From assembly GCF_000004195.4 (NCBI RefSeq), contig NC_030683.2, positions 74,867,764 through 74,931,763 on the forward strand: a stretch of DNA of 64,000 bases, given 5' to 3'. The translations under genes and the position numbers were made by a program. The DNA comes from Xenopus tropicalis. Its lineage: Eukaryota > Chordata > Amphibia > Anura > Pipidae. The notes under the pieces are model-generated. The model had not been told where the DNA came from and ran no database searches. It saw only the letters and a list, made by a program, of their open reading frames with translations. Below, piece after piece: positions 1 to 11,499 of the stretch (position 1 is its first letter; each line of letters begins with the position of its first letter).

Positions 1-1298
1 TGAGCATACTTTTTACTAGCTTTATCCCACATATAATGATGTAAATGTGTTGATTTTGCTGGAGCTGAAATGACAGAAATGATAGATCATATGGGGTTAT
101 GTTCACTTTGGGGCCCCTACATGCCACATACTTGGGTAAACCTATACATATTGGGGATTAAACTGTTCAGTGGACCCCTGGCATTCAAATTTAGGGTGTT
201 TTATCTAGGTACCTAATGCTATGTGGGAGATAAGATGCTGCAAAGTGGAAGCTTTAAGGGGATTTTTGGAAATGTCATCAAAATTGCTACATTTAGAAAA
301 GCTTTGCGGCTTGGTACTTTGGAGTAGAAAGACATGGGTACCCATTTTAGATTCGGGGGAATGTGTACTTTCCAAAAATATATAACTTTCTGGGGTGAGC
401 ATACTTTTTACTAGCTTTATCCCACATATAATGATGTAAATGTGTTGATTTTGCTTGAGCTGAAATGACAGAAATGATAGATCATATGGGGGTATGTTCA
501 CATTGGGGCCCCTACATGCCACATACTTAAATAAACCTATACATATTGTGCATCAAACTGTTCAGTGGACCCCTGGCGTTCATATTTAGAGTGTTTTATT
601 TGGTTACTTTATGACCTATAGGAGATAAGATACTATAGACTGGAAGCTTTGAAGTGATTTTTTTTTAAAATTTCACAAATTTTGATAAAAACCAATAATT
701 TTAGGAAAGCATTGCGACTTGATAGTTTGGAGTAGACAGACAGTTGTACCTAGTCTGGATTCCCCAGAATCTGTTCTTTCCAGAAATGTGTAATTTTCTG
801 CAATAAACCTTCTGTTAGTGGATTTCTTGGCCTTGAAATCTAGAAGTATGCAGCTTTCTGAAGCAGTGCTTTGGAAATTTGATAGTGTACTGCTGGGAGT
901 TTTTGACATATACAAGAAGAAAAGAAACCTTCATAAAACTATATATATTTGGTATTGGCACGTTCAGGAGACATGGGACTTTCCAAATCAGTTGTATTTT
1001 TGTGCATAAAATAATTTTTGTTTCTGGTATGTGTTTATATTATGGAAAATGTGATTATTTTTTTTTCAATTTTTTAGACATTTAGAAGCCTATATTTTGT
1101 TACAGAATTGGAATTACAACAAAACTCTACCATATTTTGAAAGCTTAGGTTGTCCTGAAAAAAAAACAATATATTGTTTTCCTGGGTAAACTAAAAGTTC
1201 CCCCGAGGAAAGGCCCCTAAAGTGAAACAGTGCAAAATTCAAAAACTGTCTGGCAGTAGAAGTTCCACTTTGGTCCAAAATGGCTGGCAGTGAAAGGG
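1..1298 (+). mobile_element. piggyBac-like non-autonomous element with ~395-bp internal tandem units (copy A)
   Basis: Seen: the sequence starting at base 1 (tgagcatactttttactagc) recurs at 396, and a third, diverged unit follows from about 791, giving a period of about 395 bp. The block ends at 1298 with GGCAGTGAAAGGG followed by TTAA at 1299-1302. Read inward from that end, the terminus is TTAA-CCCTTTCACTGCCAGCC, which resembles frog piggyBac-like (Uribo type) ends. An inverted relative with the same terminus lies at 35372-38150. No transposase is visible. The left end is outside the window. The tandem structure is certain; the piggyBac assignment is inference from the terminus. Confidence 0.65.
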
Positions 1299-2084
1299 TT
1301 AAACATTAAATAAACCCAATAGGATTGTTTTCTATCCAATAATAGAATCTTATTGGATAGAATCTTATCTATCCAATAATATATCTTAGTTTCGATCAAG
1401 TGCAAGGTACTGTTACACTACTACAGAGAAAAAGGAAATCATTTCTAAAAATTAGAATCATTTCTTTAAAATGGAGTCTATGGCAGATGGCCTTTCCGTA
1501 GAAGGGATCCTATACCTGTATATATATTTTTTTTGGTTGTTGTTATTTTTTTTTAAATTTATTTATTTGAGAAAAAGTCAATCCAGAATATAATTTTTTG
1601 CATAATAAAAGAAAACAAAATTTTAATTAATTCATTACAAATTTGTCATGGTAACAAACTTATTTGTATATATAATTGCTATTAAAAGCAGTGTTTGCCA
1701 GTCCTTTTCTATTCTCTGCCCTGACTTGAAACAATGTAACACAAGGCAGCAAACTGACAGACCTGACTTGCTGGAGGAGACTGACCTTTGCAACTTAAAA
1801 GAAACAACCAGGAGTTCAGCAAATGCTTTAATAAATTTATATTGGAAAGTTGCTTAGTATTATGTTTTCTTTTATTAGGTAAAAGCTTAATTTTGGGGTT
1901 GAAATGTTCTTTGAAATTGTGCATACCTTATTAAAAGGGGAGGGGAAAAAGAATTGAAGAAACACAAAAACATTTGTTATGCAACAAAACCTTTTGCAAA
2001 GGCAGCCACCCTTCAGATACAAAATAATTTGATGTGTTTGGGGTAATGTAATACAAACTTTAAAGTTTGCCATAGTCTAGTAAC

Positions 2085-2332
2085 CCAAAGAATGCCCTTC
2101 GCAGTGATGTTATAATGGCACATTCTATAAATACCTTTAAGAGTGGCTCGGAGGACTTCCTGAACAAGCATAATATCCAAGGCTATAGTGATACTAATAT
2201 CTACAGTTAGTATAGATATTGGTATGGATAGTTTATTGGTATGTAAGTGTATTAATAGGTCTGTATAAGTAAGTTTATATATGTGCATTGCCCTGCATTT
2301 GGAGGGGTTATCCTTGATGGACTTTTGTTTTA
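2085..2332 (+). pseudogene. CR1-like LINE, 3'-terminal fragment
   Basis: The sequence parallels the final codons and 3' tail of the other CR1 copies in this window (13190-13400, 43780-43970 and the complement of 45900-46130). It shares the block coding for NAFKRGLDEFL-like residues, then ctacagttagta and the start of the 3' untranslated tail. It carries substitutions that destroy the reading frame and is 5'-truncated to about 250 bp. Confidence 0.75.
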
Positions 2333-4110
2333 CAATACACGCCCCTTAATAAAATATTTTTTTATTTGAATTCTTTAAAATATAAGATTTATGTGCCCTT
2401 GGTTTTAGATCTTTAAAAACATTCCAAAAGATCTAAAAGGGGCCTAGGGTTTTAGGGAGACTCTCCACTACTATGCAGTGTGTAAGGCTTTCTACTGAAG
2501 TTTACTGGATATGTTAACTGTATCTTTAGACAATGTATATAAATGCAGGTATGGGAAATCTTAGCCAGACATGCAATATCCAGAAAGCTCCAAATTACTG
2601 GAATGCTATCTCCAGTAGAGTAGTTTTTAAGGAAATAATTATATTTTTTGTTACCTTTCCTCTGTAATTATAAAACACTACCTTTTGCCTAATGGTAACT
2701 TTATAAATCAAAGCTGGATGGCAAAACCATCCTCTTGTGTTTACTTTCATGTAATCTCTGCACTATTATGGATGAGCAGTATCAATGAAATTAAACAATT
2801 AAAAGGAAATGTATGTATATATGAGGTTTCCAAATGCGTGTATATGTTCCATAGCTACATCTGTCATGAGCAGAGGTGCATGGCCTATACAGAACATAGG
2901 AATACAAGCTAAAGTCACAATGTGTTTCTGGGAGTGGCACAGGCAAACTACAGGATGTTTATTAATCGGTGAGTGGCACACACCTTACTTAAGGAGCACT
3001 GGATATTATCGCACTTAAATGGCGACAAATGTTGCCTTATACTTTGTGCTTCGTATCCCTGGAGCCCCATGAATTTGGCAGTGGTTTCAGGCTCCCTGCT
3101 GTGGGCTTAATCTGATTACCACTGATCTAAAGCAATATACTGCTAGTTATACTGCTAGTTAAGCCCAATTTATTAACATCATTTTTATACATGGAAATAG
3201 CTTTGCATGGATTGTAATATTCCAGTAACAAACACAATGCTTAGCTAGTATTTAGTATTATCCACAGGTCCAGCTTCCTTCAGAACACATACGCTGATTT
3301 TTCTTCATAAACTTCTATTCAGGGCATGCTCAGGAAGGAAATCATTCTAACAAATAAGGTCTTTGTTAGTTTTTCCTGGCAACCTATGTTCCCTTTACAA
3401 ACCATTACAGCTACTTGAAATATTGCCCTGCACTAGTGGTTTTTTTGGTTCCTGACAAATGTGTTTTCTCTAGTCCCCAATAGAAAATGGTCCACTGATT
3501 TCTTCTGCTGTTCTCTGATGTTAAAATGCAATGAAACATAACAGTTTTAACACCACTGCTGTTTTCTGCTTACTTAAAGGATTATTCTTTCATAGACAGA
3601 AAGAAACTTAATGTGAACTATTTAAAAACTGCTGGGTTATCACTTCAACTAGGGGTTATATATAGTACAGTCAGTACTGCTGATTCCACAAATGTTACTT
3701 TGTTCAATAAACCCTCCACTTAGTAATGTCACATTGAGATGTTTTGGGTGCTAATAAGCTGCTTTTGATCCCACATGTATTCTGTAACTCTTGTTTATCA
3801 AATTATTAAAAGACCCCTGTGTGCTATAAAATAATTACACGATGCATAACTTGCTGGCACTATATAAATAAATGGTCATGATAATGCACTGATACATGAT
3901 AGATGCCTGAAAAAAAATCCACGTTTTTTCAGGCAACTATTTCCTATCATGCTGGTACAATCTTTTAATAGCATTTAATTCTAATGTCTCTAGGGACCAT
4001 TTTTGGGCTACTTAAAAATGTGGTAGCCTTGTGTTACCATTACCAGCCCTGTGTTCCATTAAAAAGCTTGACACCTAAAACCTAGTGAGCTTTTTAATTA
4101 AAAAAAAAAC

Positions 4111-4365
4111 TAGGGATGCACCGAATCCACTATTTTCGAGTTTGGTCGAATCCTGAATCCTTCGTAAAAGATTTGACTGTATACCGAACTGAATCTGAAC
4201 CCTAATTTGCATATGCAAATTAGGATACAGAAGGGTCAAAGATAACTGTGTGTGCAGTAAAAATTCTGATTTTAAGGATCCAGATTCGATTCAGCCAGGA
4301 CCATGTATTCATCTGAATCCGAATCCTGCTGAAAAAGGCCGAATCCTGGATTCGGTGCATCCCTA
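4111..4365. mobile_element. hAT-like MITE (255 bp)
   Basis: Terminal inverted repeats are TAGGGATGCACCGAATCCA on the left and its complement ending at 4365. The left 8-mer aaaaaaac (4103-4110) and right 8-mer agaaaaac (4366-4373) match at 7 of 8 positions, fitting the 8-bp target duplication of hAT elements. There is no coding capacity. The low-complexity A-rich target weakens the duplication evidence; the inverted repeats are clear. Confidence 0.75.
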
Positions 4366-5334
4366 AGAAAAACACACACTTATGAAATGAAAGTCAACAA
4401 GAGCAATCAGTGCAAGAAAAAGCTAGGGAGTTAAAGAACTTGCTGACTTTTTGTTTTTACATTGATTTACCACCATTTGATAATAAATTATCAAAGGAAA
4501 TCAATCAAGGGAAAGCAAATTTTGGGAAATTTGATTTTGTGAATACAAACAACTGAATTCAAAAACTCCATCACGGAAAACCATGAAAGAAAACTATTTA
4601 AATGCATTGGAATTGCAATCAATCCCTCATTCTTAATGCCAATTTTTAAATTACTCAAAAAAACTCAAATTTAAAAATATCTTGAATTTCGCAAAATAAC
4701 TCCCAGTGACTTATATGAACTCACCAACTTTTAGATAACAAATTTTTATTTTTGAGTTTTTTGCACTTAATACGGCTCAAAAATGACATTTTTGCTGCAA
4801 AATAAAACAGAAATTGTGCTAACAACTCTGCCCTTAGAGGCAGATTCGTAAACTCTAACTTTCACACATTGATAAATACGCTTCTAATATCCCATAGGGA
4901 TCAATAAAAAGTGGGGGGATTTTTCTGTGGTGAGCCCTAATATCACATTTTGATAAATCTGCCCCCTAAAGTTGGCTAGACAGATTTATTCATTTTAGAA
5001 TTTTTTTCTAAAAACTTTTTTATTGATTTGGTTGTATTGTGGGTAGTTGTCTATTTGGTAGTCAATAAAAAAATGCAGTAAAATGCATTTTTCTTTCTTT
5101 AAGATGGCATATTTACAATAAAAACCTGAATTAAAAAACTTGATCTTAATTTACAGAAATAAAACTTAATTACAATTAAAAATCACATTGTTCCAATCAT
5201 TTTTGCAAATTTGACTGTTTAAAAAAGGTTGAATGCTAAACCTCCAACTGACGTATATAGATGCTTGCTAGATTTTAGGTGCCAAATTGTTTCATACCGT
5301 TTTCACAGAACAAATATGTGGGTGGCTAAAACTG

Positions 5335-5622
5335 AGACTACGGTTTCCACCTGTCTGGTTTTGACCCGGACAGCCCGGTTTTTGGAAGGGCTGCCTGGGT
5401 CAAAACCACCTGCCGGTTTCCTTAATTAGGAAAACCGAGCAGGACTCAGTAACATTGACTAGGCAATAAGCCGATCGCTGTGTCATAACCCCGTCCCTGT
5501 GACCCCATAGCCCCGCCTCCTCTCCATCCCACAATGTCATGACCCTGCCCCCTCTCCCCATGACATCCCCCCCACCCGCCCCTTGCACGGCTTTCTTAGC
5601 CAGCAGAGGTGGCAACCCTTAC
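5335..5622. repeat. GC-rich MITE-like repeat
   Basis: A GC-rich island in AT-rich intron. It begins near ggtttccacctgtctgg (about 5342) and ends near ccagcagaggtggcaaccct (about 5599-5619), which are imperfect inverted ends. The interior has its own inversion (ggttttgacccgg against tgggtcaaaacc). The right end recurs at about 39680-39700 (gccaggtggcaaccctacc), so it is a dispersed family. No protein is encoded. Confidence 0.55.
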
Positions 5623-6017
5623 TGAGACCCTGATTGTTTAATCACTTGTCAACACACAAGAATAATGAGAAGAAATACTATATATATGACATTTAACAAT
5701 GTATTTTAAACCTTCACTTAAAGCCTATACAAAAAAATGTACACCTGCATTTATTGTTTAACTTAATACTACAATAATAGGTGTCAAAGTTTACAATAGT
5801 AAAAAATTTACATTAGAACACCACTGAAAAAAGTACAAGGACAATTATAACCACCAATATGATTCACAGTAACAGTCCATCAAAATTCCAACAAATTAGG
5901 CGGTTTACTTTATTATAATGTTTAATCTACACTAAAAACAGACATCCTTTCACTTATCACAGATTCATTTAGAATCACATCACATTTATTGTTTTAATCT
6001 ACCCTCTTTGTTTTTAG

Positions 6018-6359
6018 GTGTTGTGGAAGTAGTAAACATTACAAGCCATGTCCAGCATATACATGGGACAGTTGGCAAATCTGCTCTCCTGTCTGTGCAG
6101 TACACCAGCTCAAGCAGTGATAAACCGGTGGTAAAATGGCAAGTGAAAAGAGAAAAGCCAGTCACTGTGGTGCAGTCTATTGGGACAGAAATCATAGGAA
6201 ATTTGCGTACAGACTACAAGGACCGAATACAGATCTTTGAAAATGGCTCTCTTTTGATAAAGAACCTCATGTTGTCAGATGAAGGGACATATGAGGTTGA
6301 AGTTTCCATTACAGATGATACCTTTACTGGGGAAAAATCAATCAACCTAACAGTGGATG
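6018..6359 (+). CDS. hepacam: hepacam exon 2: Ig V-set domain
   Basis: Encodes the N-terminal V-type immunoglobulin domain of hepatocyte/glial cell adhesion molecule (GlialCAM). In vertebrates this protein forms homophilic contacts and escorts MLC1 and ClC-2 to astrocyte junctions (family knowledge). Seen: acceptor tttttag before 6018 and donor gtaagt after 6359; 342 bp, phase 1 at both ends, as usual for Ig exons. Diagnostic motifs include [19 protein letters not shown], the D-E-G-T-Y-E strand-F signature and [16 protein letters not shown]-glycosylation sequons are NIT, NGS and NLT. The canonical Ig cysteine pair is absent (valine in SVQY, glutamate after GTYEV), as in mammalian GlialCAM. 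The Gly and Arg equivalent to human Gly89 and Arg92, sites of leukoencephalopathy mutations, are intact. Confidence 0.96.
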
Positions 6360-7698
6360 GTAAGTTTTTGCATCAACTTATTGACTTATTATGCTGTGTT
6401 AGATGAAAATTTAATGTAAGAAAATGTCAGAATTAGAGGAGAAAGATATGTATTTTAATCTAAAAGGAATCTAGAGCAGTATATATTTGTTGCCAGCTAC
6501 AAAAATCTATTCATGCTTTTTCATCTTGGTAAAAGCACAGATATTTTACTGTGGTGGCATTGTGAAAGAACATTTTGGTGAAAATAAAAGTTTTTAGAGT
6601 AAATTATTTATATATGTTAAATCCAGACTGCTATAAAAAAGATAATGGTTCATAAATATAAAATAAATTCTCTAGAATTAGCTCTTTTTGATTGCAAAAA
6701 TCCAAAAGAAACAAAGCGGGGCTTCCACACTCTAAGGCTTTGGTTAAAAATACAATCTTTATTAGAGTAAGGTAAAAACAGCAGCATCAGTCACCTGACG
6801 TATTTCTGCAAATCCGCCTTTAATCATAGTTAACACGCCACTCTCAGACGTGTATGACACGGGGACGGGACGACAAGGGGTTATACTCAGTCACCTTTCA
6901 CACAGGTTAGACTAACATCAAGCACCCCCAAACACACCACTGCCCCAAATAACTATTCGCTGCCACCATCTATCATTAACAGGCAATAGAAACCTAATAC
7001 ACAAATATATCACACAAGCTTTCTTACTGTAGTTAGGGTTAGTTCCACTAAGTCAACAGAATTCTAGCAGCCAAAGGGTTAATTTACAAACACACTCTTC
7101 TGCTAGCAGTCAACTAGTTAATTAGCATTTACACAGAATTTGCCCCCCTACTCAATGCACACACAGCCAAGCAGTTAATATATTTACATGTAAACAAGGT
7201 ACGGGGGTCTTTAGAGCCAAAGGACAGAACTTATTAAATGTTGTATTTAATATTACAAGGGTAAATAGTGCACTTAAAAAGATTTAACAAAAGGAGATAT
7301 ATACATATAAACAGTAAATAAAATAAAAGGAAATAAAACATGATTCACTAAAGTGCGATAAAATGTGCTGTAAAAATTTTATCGTGTCTTAATTTTCGCG
7401 ACTTTTCGCACGATTCACTATAAGCATACTTGCGCTATTTTACGCGCAGTATTTCATGCGATAATTTTGTCGCGATAAATAGCGTGCACGGTATTTTTTG
7501 CATGCACACTATCGCAAGCGCTAATTGGTGCGACATTACGCATGCGACAATCGGCAGCATAAAACTGGCGACATTTTGCCTTGGGAGAGCACAGAGTGCT
7601 AGAGAGGTGCTGTATAAATGTTTATTTGCCCAAAAAAACCCCAAAAAACAATAAAAATCTAAGTAAGAAAAAAAAAGAAGTGCTAGAGATAATAAAAT

Positions 7699-7714
7699 GG
7701 GGGGGGGGGGGGGG
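7699..7714 (+). repeat. Poly(G) tract, 16 G
   Basis: An uninterrupted run of 16 G inside the 3-kb transposon. It is likely G-quadruplex prone and unstable in copying and assembly. Confidence 0.9.
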
Positions 7715-8168
7715 CATTTAAGAATATTTAGCCAAATACTTAGGGGTCCGTTTGCTAAAGTGGTTTAAATTAAGTGGGAGATTTTAGACACAGAATAAAC
7801 GGCAAATATGTTATGGGCGCTTTATTAAACGGGGACAAATATAATATTGCAATTATTCTGGCAACAAAACATTTGATTGGCAGTTATCACAATCGCTAGA
7901 AAATACGCTACGTACTAATTAACGCAAGTTTTACTATTCAGCAAAATGGGCTAAAGACTAAATTGTTGGCAGAATATTTGCAAACATTTAAACCATATGG
8001 CATATTGATGCTGTTACTGATAAATGTAAGAGTGTAGGAGAAACTACATGAAAGTATAGAATACCATATCAATGAAGGAAAAATAATTAGACATTACTCA
8101 GTTCAAAAGTAGAAAAATAAAAACTTTTAATTTAACAAATAAAGGGGAAAAAATAGGGAAAATAAAAC

Positions 8169-8746
8169 TTAGGGCCTGCTGCCCTTGAGTTCTCGCATGT
8201 CCCTCTTTAGTTTGTCCACTTCCCCCCGGAGCTGGGCCAGCTCAGCCTTGATGTTGGCCAGGTCCTCCTGCACTGATGGTCCCTCGTGCGCAGGAGAACC
8301 TGGCGCCCAGTGCTTGGCCTGGGGGGAGTCCGGGGCCTGGGGGGAAACTGGGGGAGGAATCAAGGGGGGGGTGTCCGGGGCCTCGGGGGCGTATTCGGCC
8401 TCGGGGGCCGCTGGTCCTGGGGCCTCTGGGGCCGGTGGTTCTTGGGCCTCTGGGGCCGGTGGTTCTTGGGCCCCTGGGGCCGGTGGTTGGGCCTCTGGGG
8501 CCGGAGGTAGGGCCTCTGGGGCTGGTGGTTGGGCCTCTGGGGCCGGAGGTCGGGCCTCTGGGGCCGGTGGTTGGGCCTCTGGGGCTGGAGGTCGGGCTTC
8601 TGGGGCTGGAGGTCGGGCTTCTGGGGCCGGAGGTCGGGCCTCGGGGGGCGGTGAAGGTCGGGCCTCGGGGGCCGGTGGAGCCTGGTGGGCCACAGGAGCC
8701 TGGAGGGCCTGGGGTTGTGCCTGGGGAGGAGGCGCCAGCTGAAGTT
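8169..8746 (-). CDS. Transposon-borne Myb/SANT-like protein, exon 2: Pro/Glu/Ala repeats and coiled coil
   Basis: Acceptor ctcacag precedes 8746 (minus), phase 1, matching the exon-1 donor; stop codon at 8171-8169. The exon opens with ELQLAPPPQAQ. It continues as about 14 imperfect copies of an A-P-E-A-[RQ]-P-P-[AP] motif encoded by a GC-rich minisatellite (about 8400-8690). It ends in a heptad-patterned segment, VQEDLANIKAELAQLRGEVD followed by KLKRDMRELKG, a likely dimerising coiled coil. On the plus strand the same minisatellite gives long open frames rich in Gly, Ala and Ser; I regard these as shadows. The repeat tract is likely length-variable between individuals. Confidence 0.6.
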
Positions 8747-8781
8747 CTGTGAGATAATATTGCAAGATGTTATTTTGTGTA

Positions 8782-8818
<37 letters not shown>

Positions 8819-9404
8819 TCATACACCATCATAAATAACGGGGCCCCTCAGAACAACATTTTTTGGGCCCCCCTCCTCCCACGCCCCCAATGGCCCCTCC
8901 CCCTGTGAACCCTCACATCAATACAAAGGACAAACAGACATTGTTAGCCAGGGCCCCCTAAAACATTCGTGGCCCTTCCCCAAATGACTCTATGGGCCGC
9001 TCCCTGCTGCTTCCCCCCTGCTTTAAAATTATTTATGCATATGTATTTGAAAATAGATGTGTATATATATATATATATACAATACGAAGTGCTGGGAAGC
9101 TGCACACTATAAGGAACAATAATACCTGGGTGCCTGTGGCAAAACAAAATCTAGACAGGCATGGGGTGACAGCACACACAGGATTTTCACAAGGAGTCAC
9201 GAAGATGTGAAATAATATTCAGTTCCTCACTGGCATTATGGTTGAACGTGATGGACGTATGTCTTTTTTCAACCCAACTTACTATGTTACTATGTTACTT
9301 TCATCATCCCTGACATTTCTTACATTTGTACCTTTAGTTCAAATTACTTGCTAAATCTTTTACTGAACGTATACTGTAAAAGCATAATAAAGTACAATAA
9401 TTAC
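8747..9404 (-). other. Intron of the transposon gene, with nested repeats
   Basis: Contains a (TA)n tract at 8788-8815, a second short one at 9061-9080, a C/G-rich repeat at about 8838-9020 (ggggcccctcag, gggccccccc) and a CR1-type 3' tail at about 9225-9300. The tail ends in ttttttcaacccaacttact and repeats of actatgtt. These insertions show that the transposon has been resident long enough to collect other elements. Confidence 0.55.
9225..9300 (+). pseudogene. CR1-like 3' tail fragment
   Basis: ttttttcaacccaacttact followed by atgttactatgttact matches the 3' tail at 44010-44035 (ttttttcaacccagcttaac, tatgttactatg) and the complement of 45880-45910. It is a severely 5'-truncated insertion inside the intron of the transposon gene. 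Confidence 0.6.
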
Positions 9405-9648
9405 CTTCCGCAATTTCAGCCACCAGATCTGAATTCCTACGCTTCAGGTCAGACCATAGGCGCTGGAGCTGGCGGAGGTCCACATCAAGGGAAAACCCGG
9501 CGAGCAAACCTTCTCTTAGCTTGTGCAGGATTTCCCTCTTCCTCTCGTGGACCCCTAAGGGCCCCAGCGGCGGGTCATATCCTGAGCGCAGGAGCATGGT
9601 GATAATAAAGCGCCTCTCCCCTGGTAGCAGATAAGAAACCCCAGGCAT
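9405..9648 (-). CDS. Transposon-borne Myb/SANT-like protein, exon 1
   Basis: Starts at the ATG at 9648-9646 (minus) and encodes 81 residues. It ends at a good donor (GAAG|GTAATT, intron from 9404) in phase 1. The helical, charged segment runs from LLPGERRFIITMLLRSG through RQLQRLWSDLKRRNSDLVAE, with a late Trp in a W-x-x-L-K-R-R context. That pattern is typical of the third helix of Myb/SANT- or MADF-like DNA-binding domains, which accompany Harbinger transposases in vertebrates (family knowledge). It joins in frame to the exon ending at 8746; the combined product is 273 residues. Expression is unknown. The open frame suggests a fairly young or selected copy. Confidence 0.6.
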
Positions 9649-9782
9649 GATCCTCTCTGTAGTGTGACTGCAGGCTCAATGACACAAAATGGCCCCAAGT
9701 CGCACATGTCACGAGATTACAAAATCGCTACAAAATGTCCGCAAGTCGCGAGATTACAAAGTCGCAACAAAAAAAAATCGAC

Positions 9783-9930
9783 TAAATATTTACCGCTATA
9801 GTACTGTATATTATCGCAACAACATATTCACCGCTATAGTACTGTATATTATCGCGACAACATATTCACCGCTATAGTACTGTATATTTTGGCGACTAAA
9901 TATTTACCGCTATAGTACTGTATATTAGTA
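9783..9930 (+). repeat. 38-bp minisatellite, 4 copies, inside the transposon
   Basis: The core accgctatagtactgtata starts at 9792, 9830, 9868 and 9906, an exact 38-bp spacing. Linkers vary slightly (tattatcgcaacaacat, tattatcgcgacaacat, ttttggcgactaaatat). It lies between the Myb-like gene's promoter side and the right sub-terminal region. It could be a binding-site array, but nothing in the sequence proves that. Confidence 0.9.
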
Positions 9931-11499
9931 GCGAAATTCCATACATGCCAAGACTTTAGTAAAATTGAGTAAAAAGACACATACTTGAATAAATAACACT
10001 GTAAGTCCATATTTTATTGCCAAAAACTCATTTACTGTACTTTTCTATAATTTTTCGCCTGCCTGTAGTAGGTGTTAATTTTCACATAGACCAATGCGAT
10101 ATTTAGCGCGCCTAAGTTTTTGTGAATCATGCGATCGTATTCTTTTCAGCGCGGAAATTAACACATGCGTTAAAACTAGCGTGAAAAATACCGCATGCGA
10201 AAATGGCAACTTAACGCACGTGATAATACTATGGTGAATCTCGTGCTAATTTTCGCGTCTTTTTTAACGCAAAAAAGCGTGCGATAATTTTTATCGCACT
10301 TTAGTGAATCGGCCCCTATATATCTTTCCGAGTTATCTTTTGTGTCCTCCTGAGGCAAGAGTTTGGAAATTCTGAGCCCACCCCCCAACAGATTGGGACC
10401 TCAAGAATAAACTAACTAGTACCTGGGTCTGTGCCCTTTTTATCTTCCTGCTGGGACCCTCCCTCATTACCGCATGAGGAGGGAGTGTCCAGGAACTTGT
10501 CACATGACCTCCCCCTGTAGCGAGTTGCACTTCTCCTGCCAGTTTCTTGTCATATAATATTGGTACTTGGCAGTATCCAATATTATTATGAAAATATGGG
10601 CTTGCTTTAACCCATATGTGGGCGATCAAAATGATACCAAACATGAGGGTTGTCTCATGTCCAAGTCCCCCAGAAACTATTCCTCATAACTGGTGGGTAT
10701 AGGCAGTTCCTGTTTGGTATCATTTGGAAGCATCGGAACTCCTCATAACCAATATATAATTTATGAGGATGTGAACCTCTTTCTATAAGCCATGTTTTCT
10801 GTATGCTGTTCCCCCTGCTGTTCTTTGATCAACAGATCAAAGAAACCAATGGCCTTAGGTTTCCTGCCCACAAATGGCTGGCTTCGAATTGTCTGCTCAC
10901 TCTTCTGAATTTGTCACCTTCCCACAGTCCCTTGTTGTGTATTGAATTAATTAAGGGTGTCTTGTGGACACAAAGCCAAAGTTTAACCCTTTACAATGCC
11001 AGGGCAATGCTGCTGGCATGACAATAGGCATATTCAAAGAGGAACTAACTGCCTTCATTTATATATTTAAGACAACAGTGACCTCTACTGTATTCACAAT
11101 GATATAAATTACACATAAATCAAAACCCCAAATGATAAATATGTCTAAAAAAAAAAGAGAGAAAAAAAAATATATATATATACAAATAATGTTACATATC
11201 CCGCAACAAAGAAGTAAATTAACCCCAAAAAGGTAAAAGTATAGTACATCATTCAAAAATAAATCCAAGATCAAAAAGAGAGAAAAGGAAAAATTAACTC
11301 TCTATTTTTAAACCGAATACAGTAAGTAACATCAAAACAATTGTTCAAACCCAAGGAATATGTGTACGTAAAGTAAGATCCAAAATGCCTCACGTAGAAT
11401 TAGAGCATGTAAATTCTTAAGGCACATAGACCATCTAAAGGCATACAGACCAAATTCTAAAGGCATACAGACCATCTACAGACATCAGTGTACTGTTGA

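Larger units (their letters stand above)
1303..6017. other. Presumed hepacam intron 1 (right part); repeats but no exon found
   Basis: This AT-rich stretch precedes hepacam exon 2. I looked for an exon 1 with an ATG and hydrophobic signal peptide ending in a phase-1 donor and saw none, so exon 1 is likely left of the window. It holds a CR1 tail (2085-2332), a hAT-like MITE (4111-4365) and a GC-rich MITE-like repeat (5335-5622). The stretches 1303-2080, 2340-4110 and 4366-5330 show nothing I recognise. Confidence 0.5.
7341..10316 (-). mobile_element. 3-kb DNA transposon (Harbinger-like?) carrying a Myb/SANT-like gene, no transposase
   Basis: Seen: the left terminus tgattcactaaagtgcgata (7341) is matched by its complement ending at gtgaatcggcccct (10316). 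Both sub-terminal zones are dense in short CpG-rich words (gcgataa, cgcgact, gcatgcg) in direct and inverted order. Inside, on the minus strand, is a two-exon gene (9405-9648 and 8169-8746). No DDE transposase or nuclease ORF is present. The same termini and sub-terminal sequence occur at 56780-57867 (deleted copy) and 55294-55590 (fragment). The left end lacks the outer GGGCC seen on the right and in the 56780 copy, and I could not read a clear target duplication. The Harbinger label is inferred from the Myb-like protein; the class is otherwise open. Confidence 0.7.

Noticed and set aside
1303..6017. hepacam exon 1 within the window
   Set aside because: No ATG-led signal-peptide frame ending in a phase-1 donor was found, so exon 1 is presumed to lie upstream of base 1.
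8185..8752. Long plus-strand open frames (158 and 185 codons) rich in Gly, Ala and Ser over the proline-repeat exon
   Set aside because: They are antisense shadows of the GC-rich minisatellite in the minus-strand gene. They have no splice context, and the minus frame is supported by matched phase-1 splice sites.
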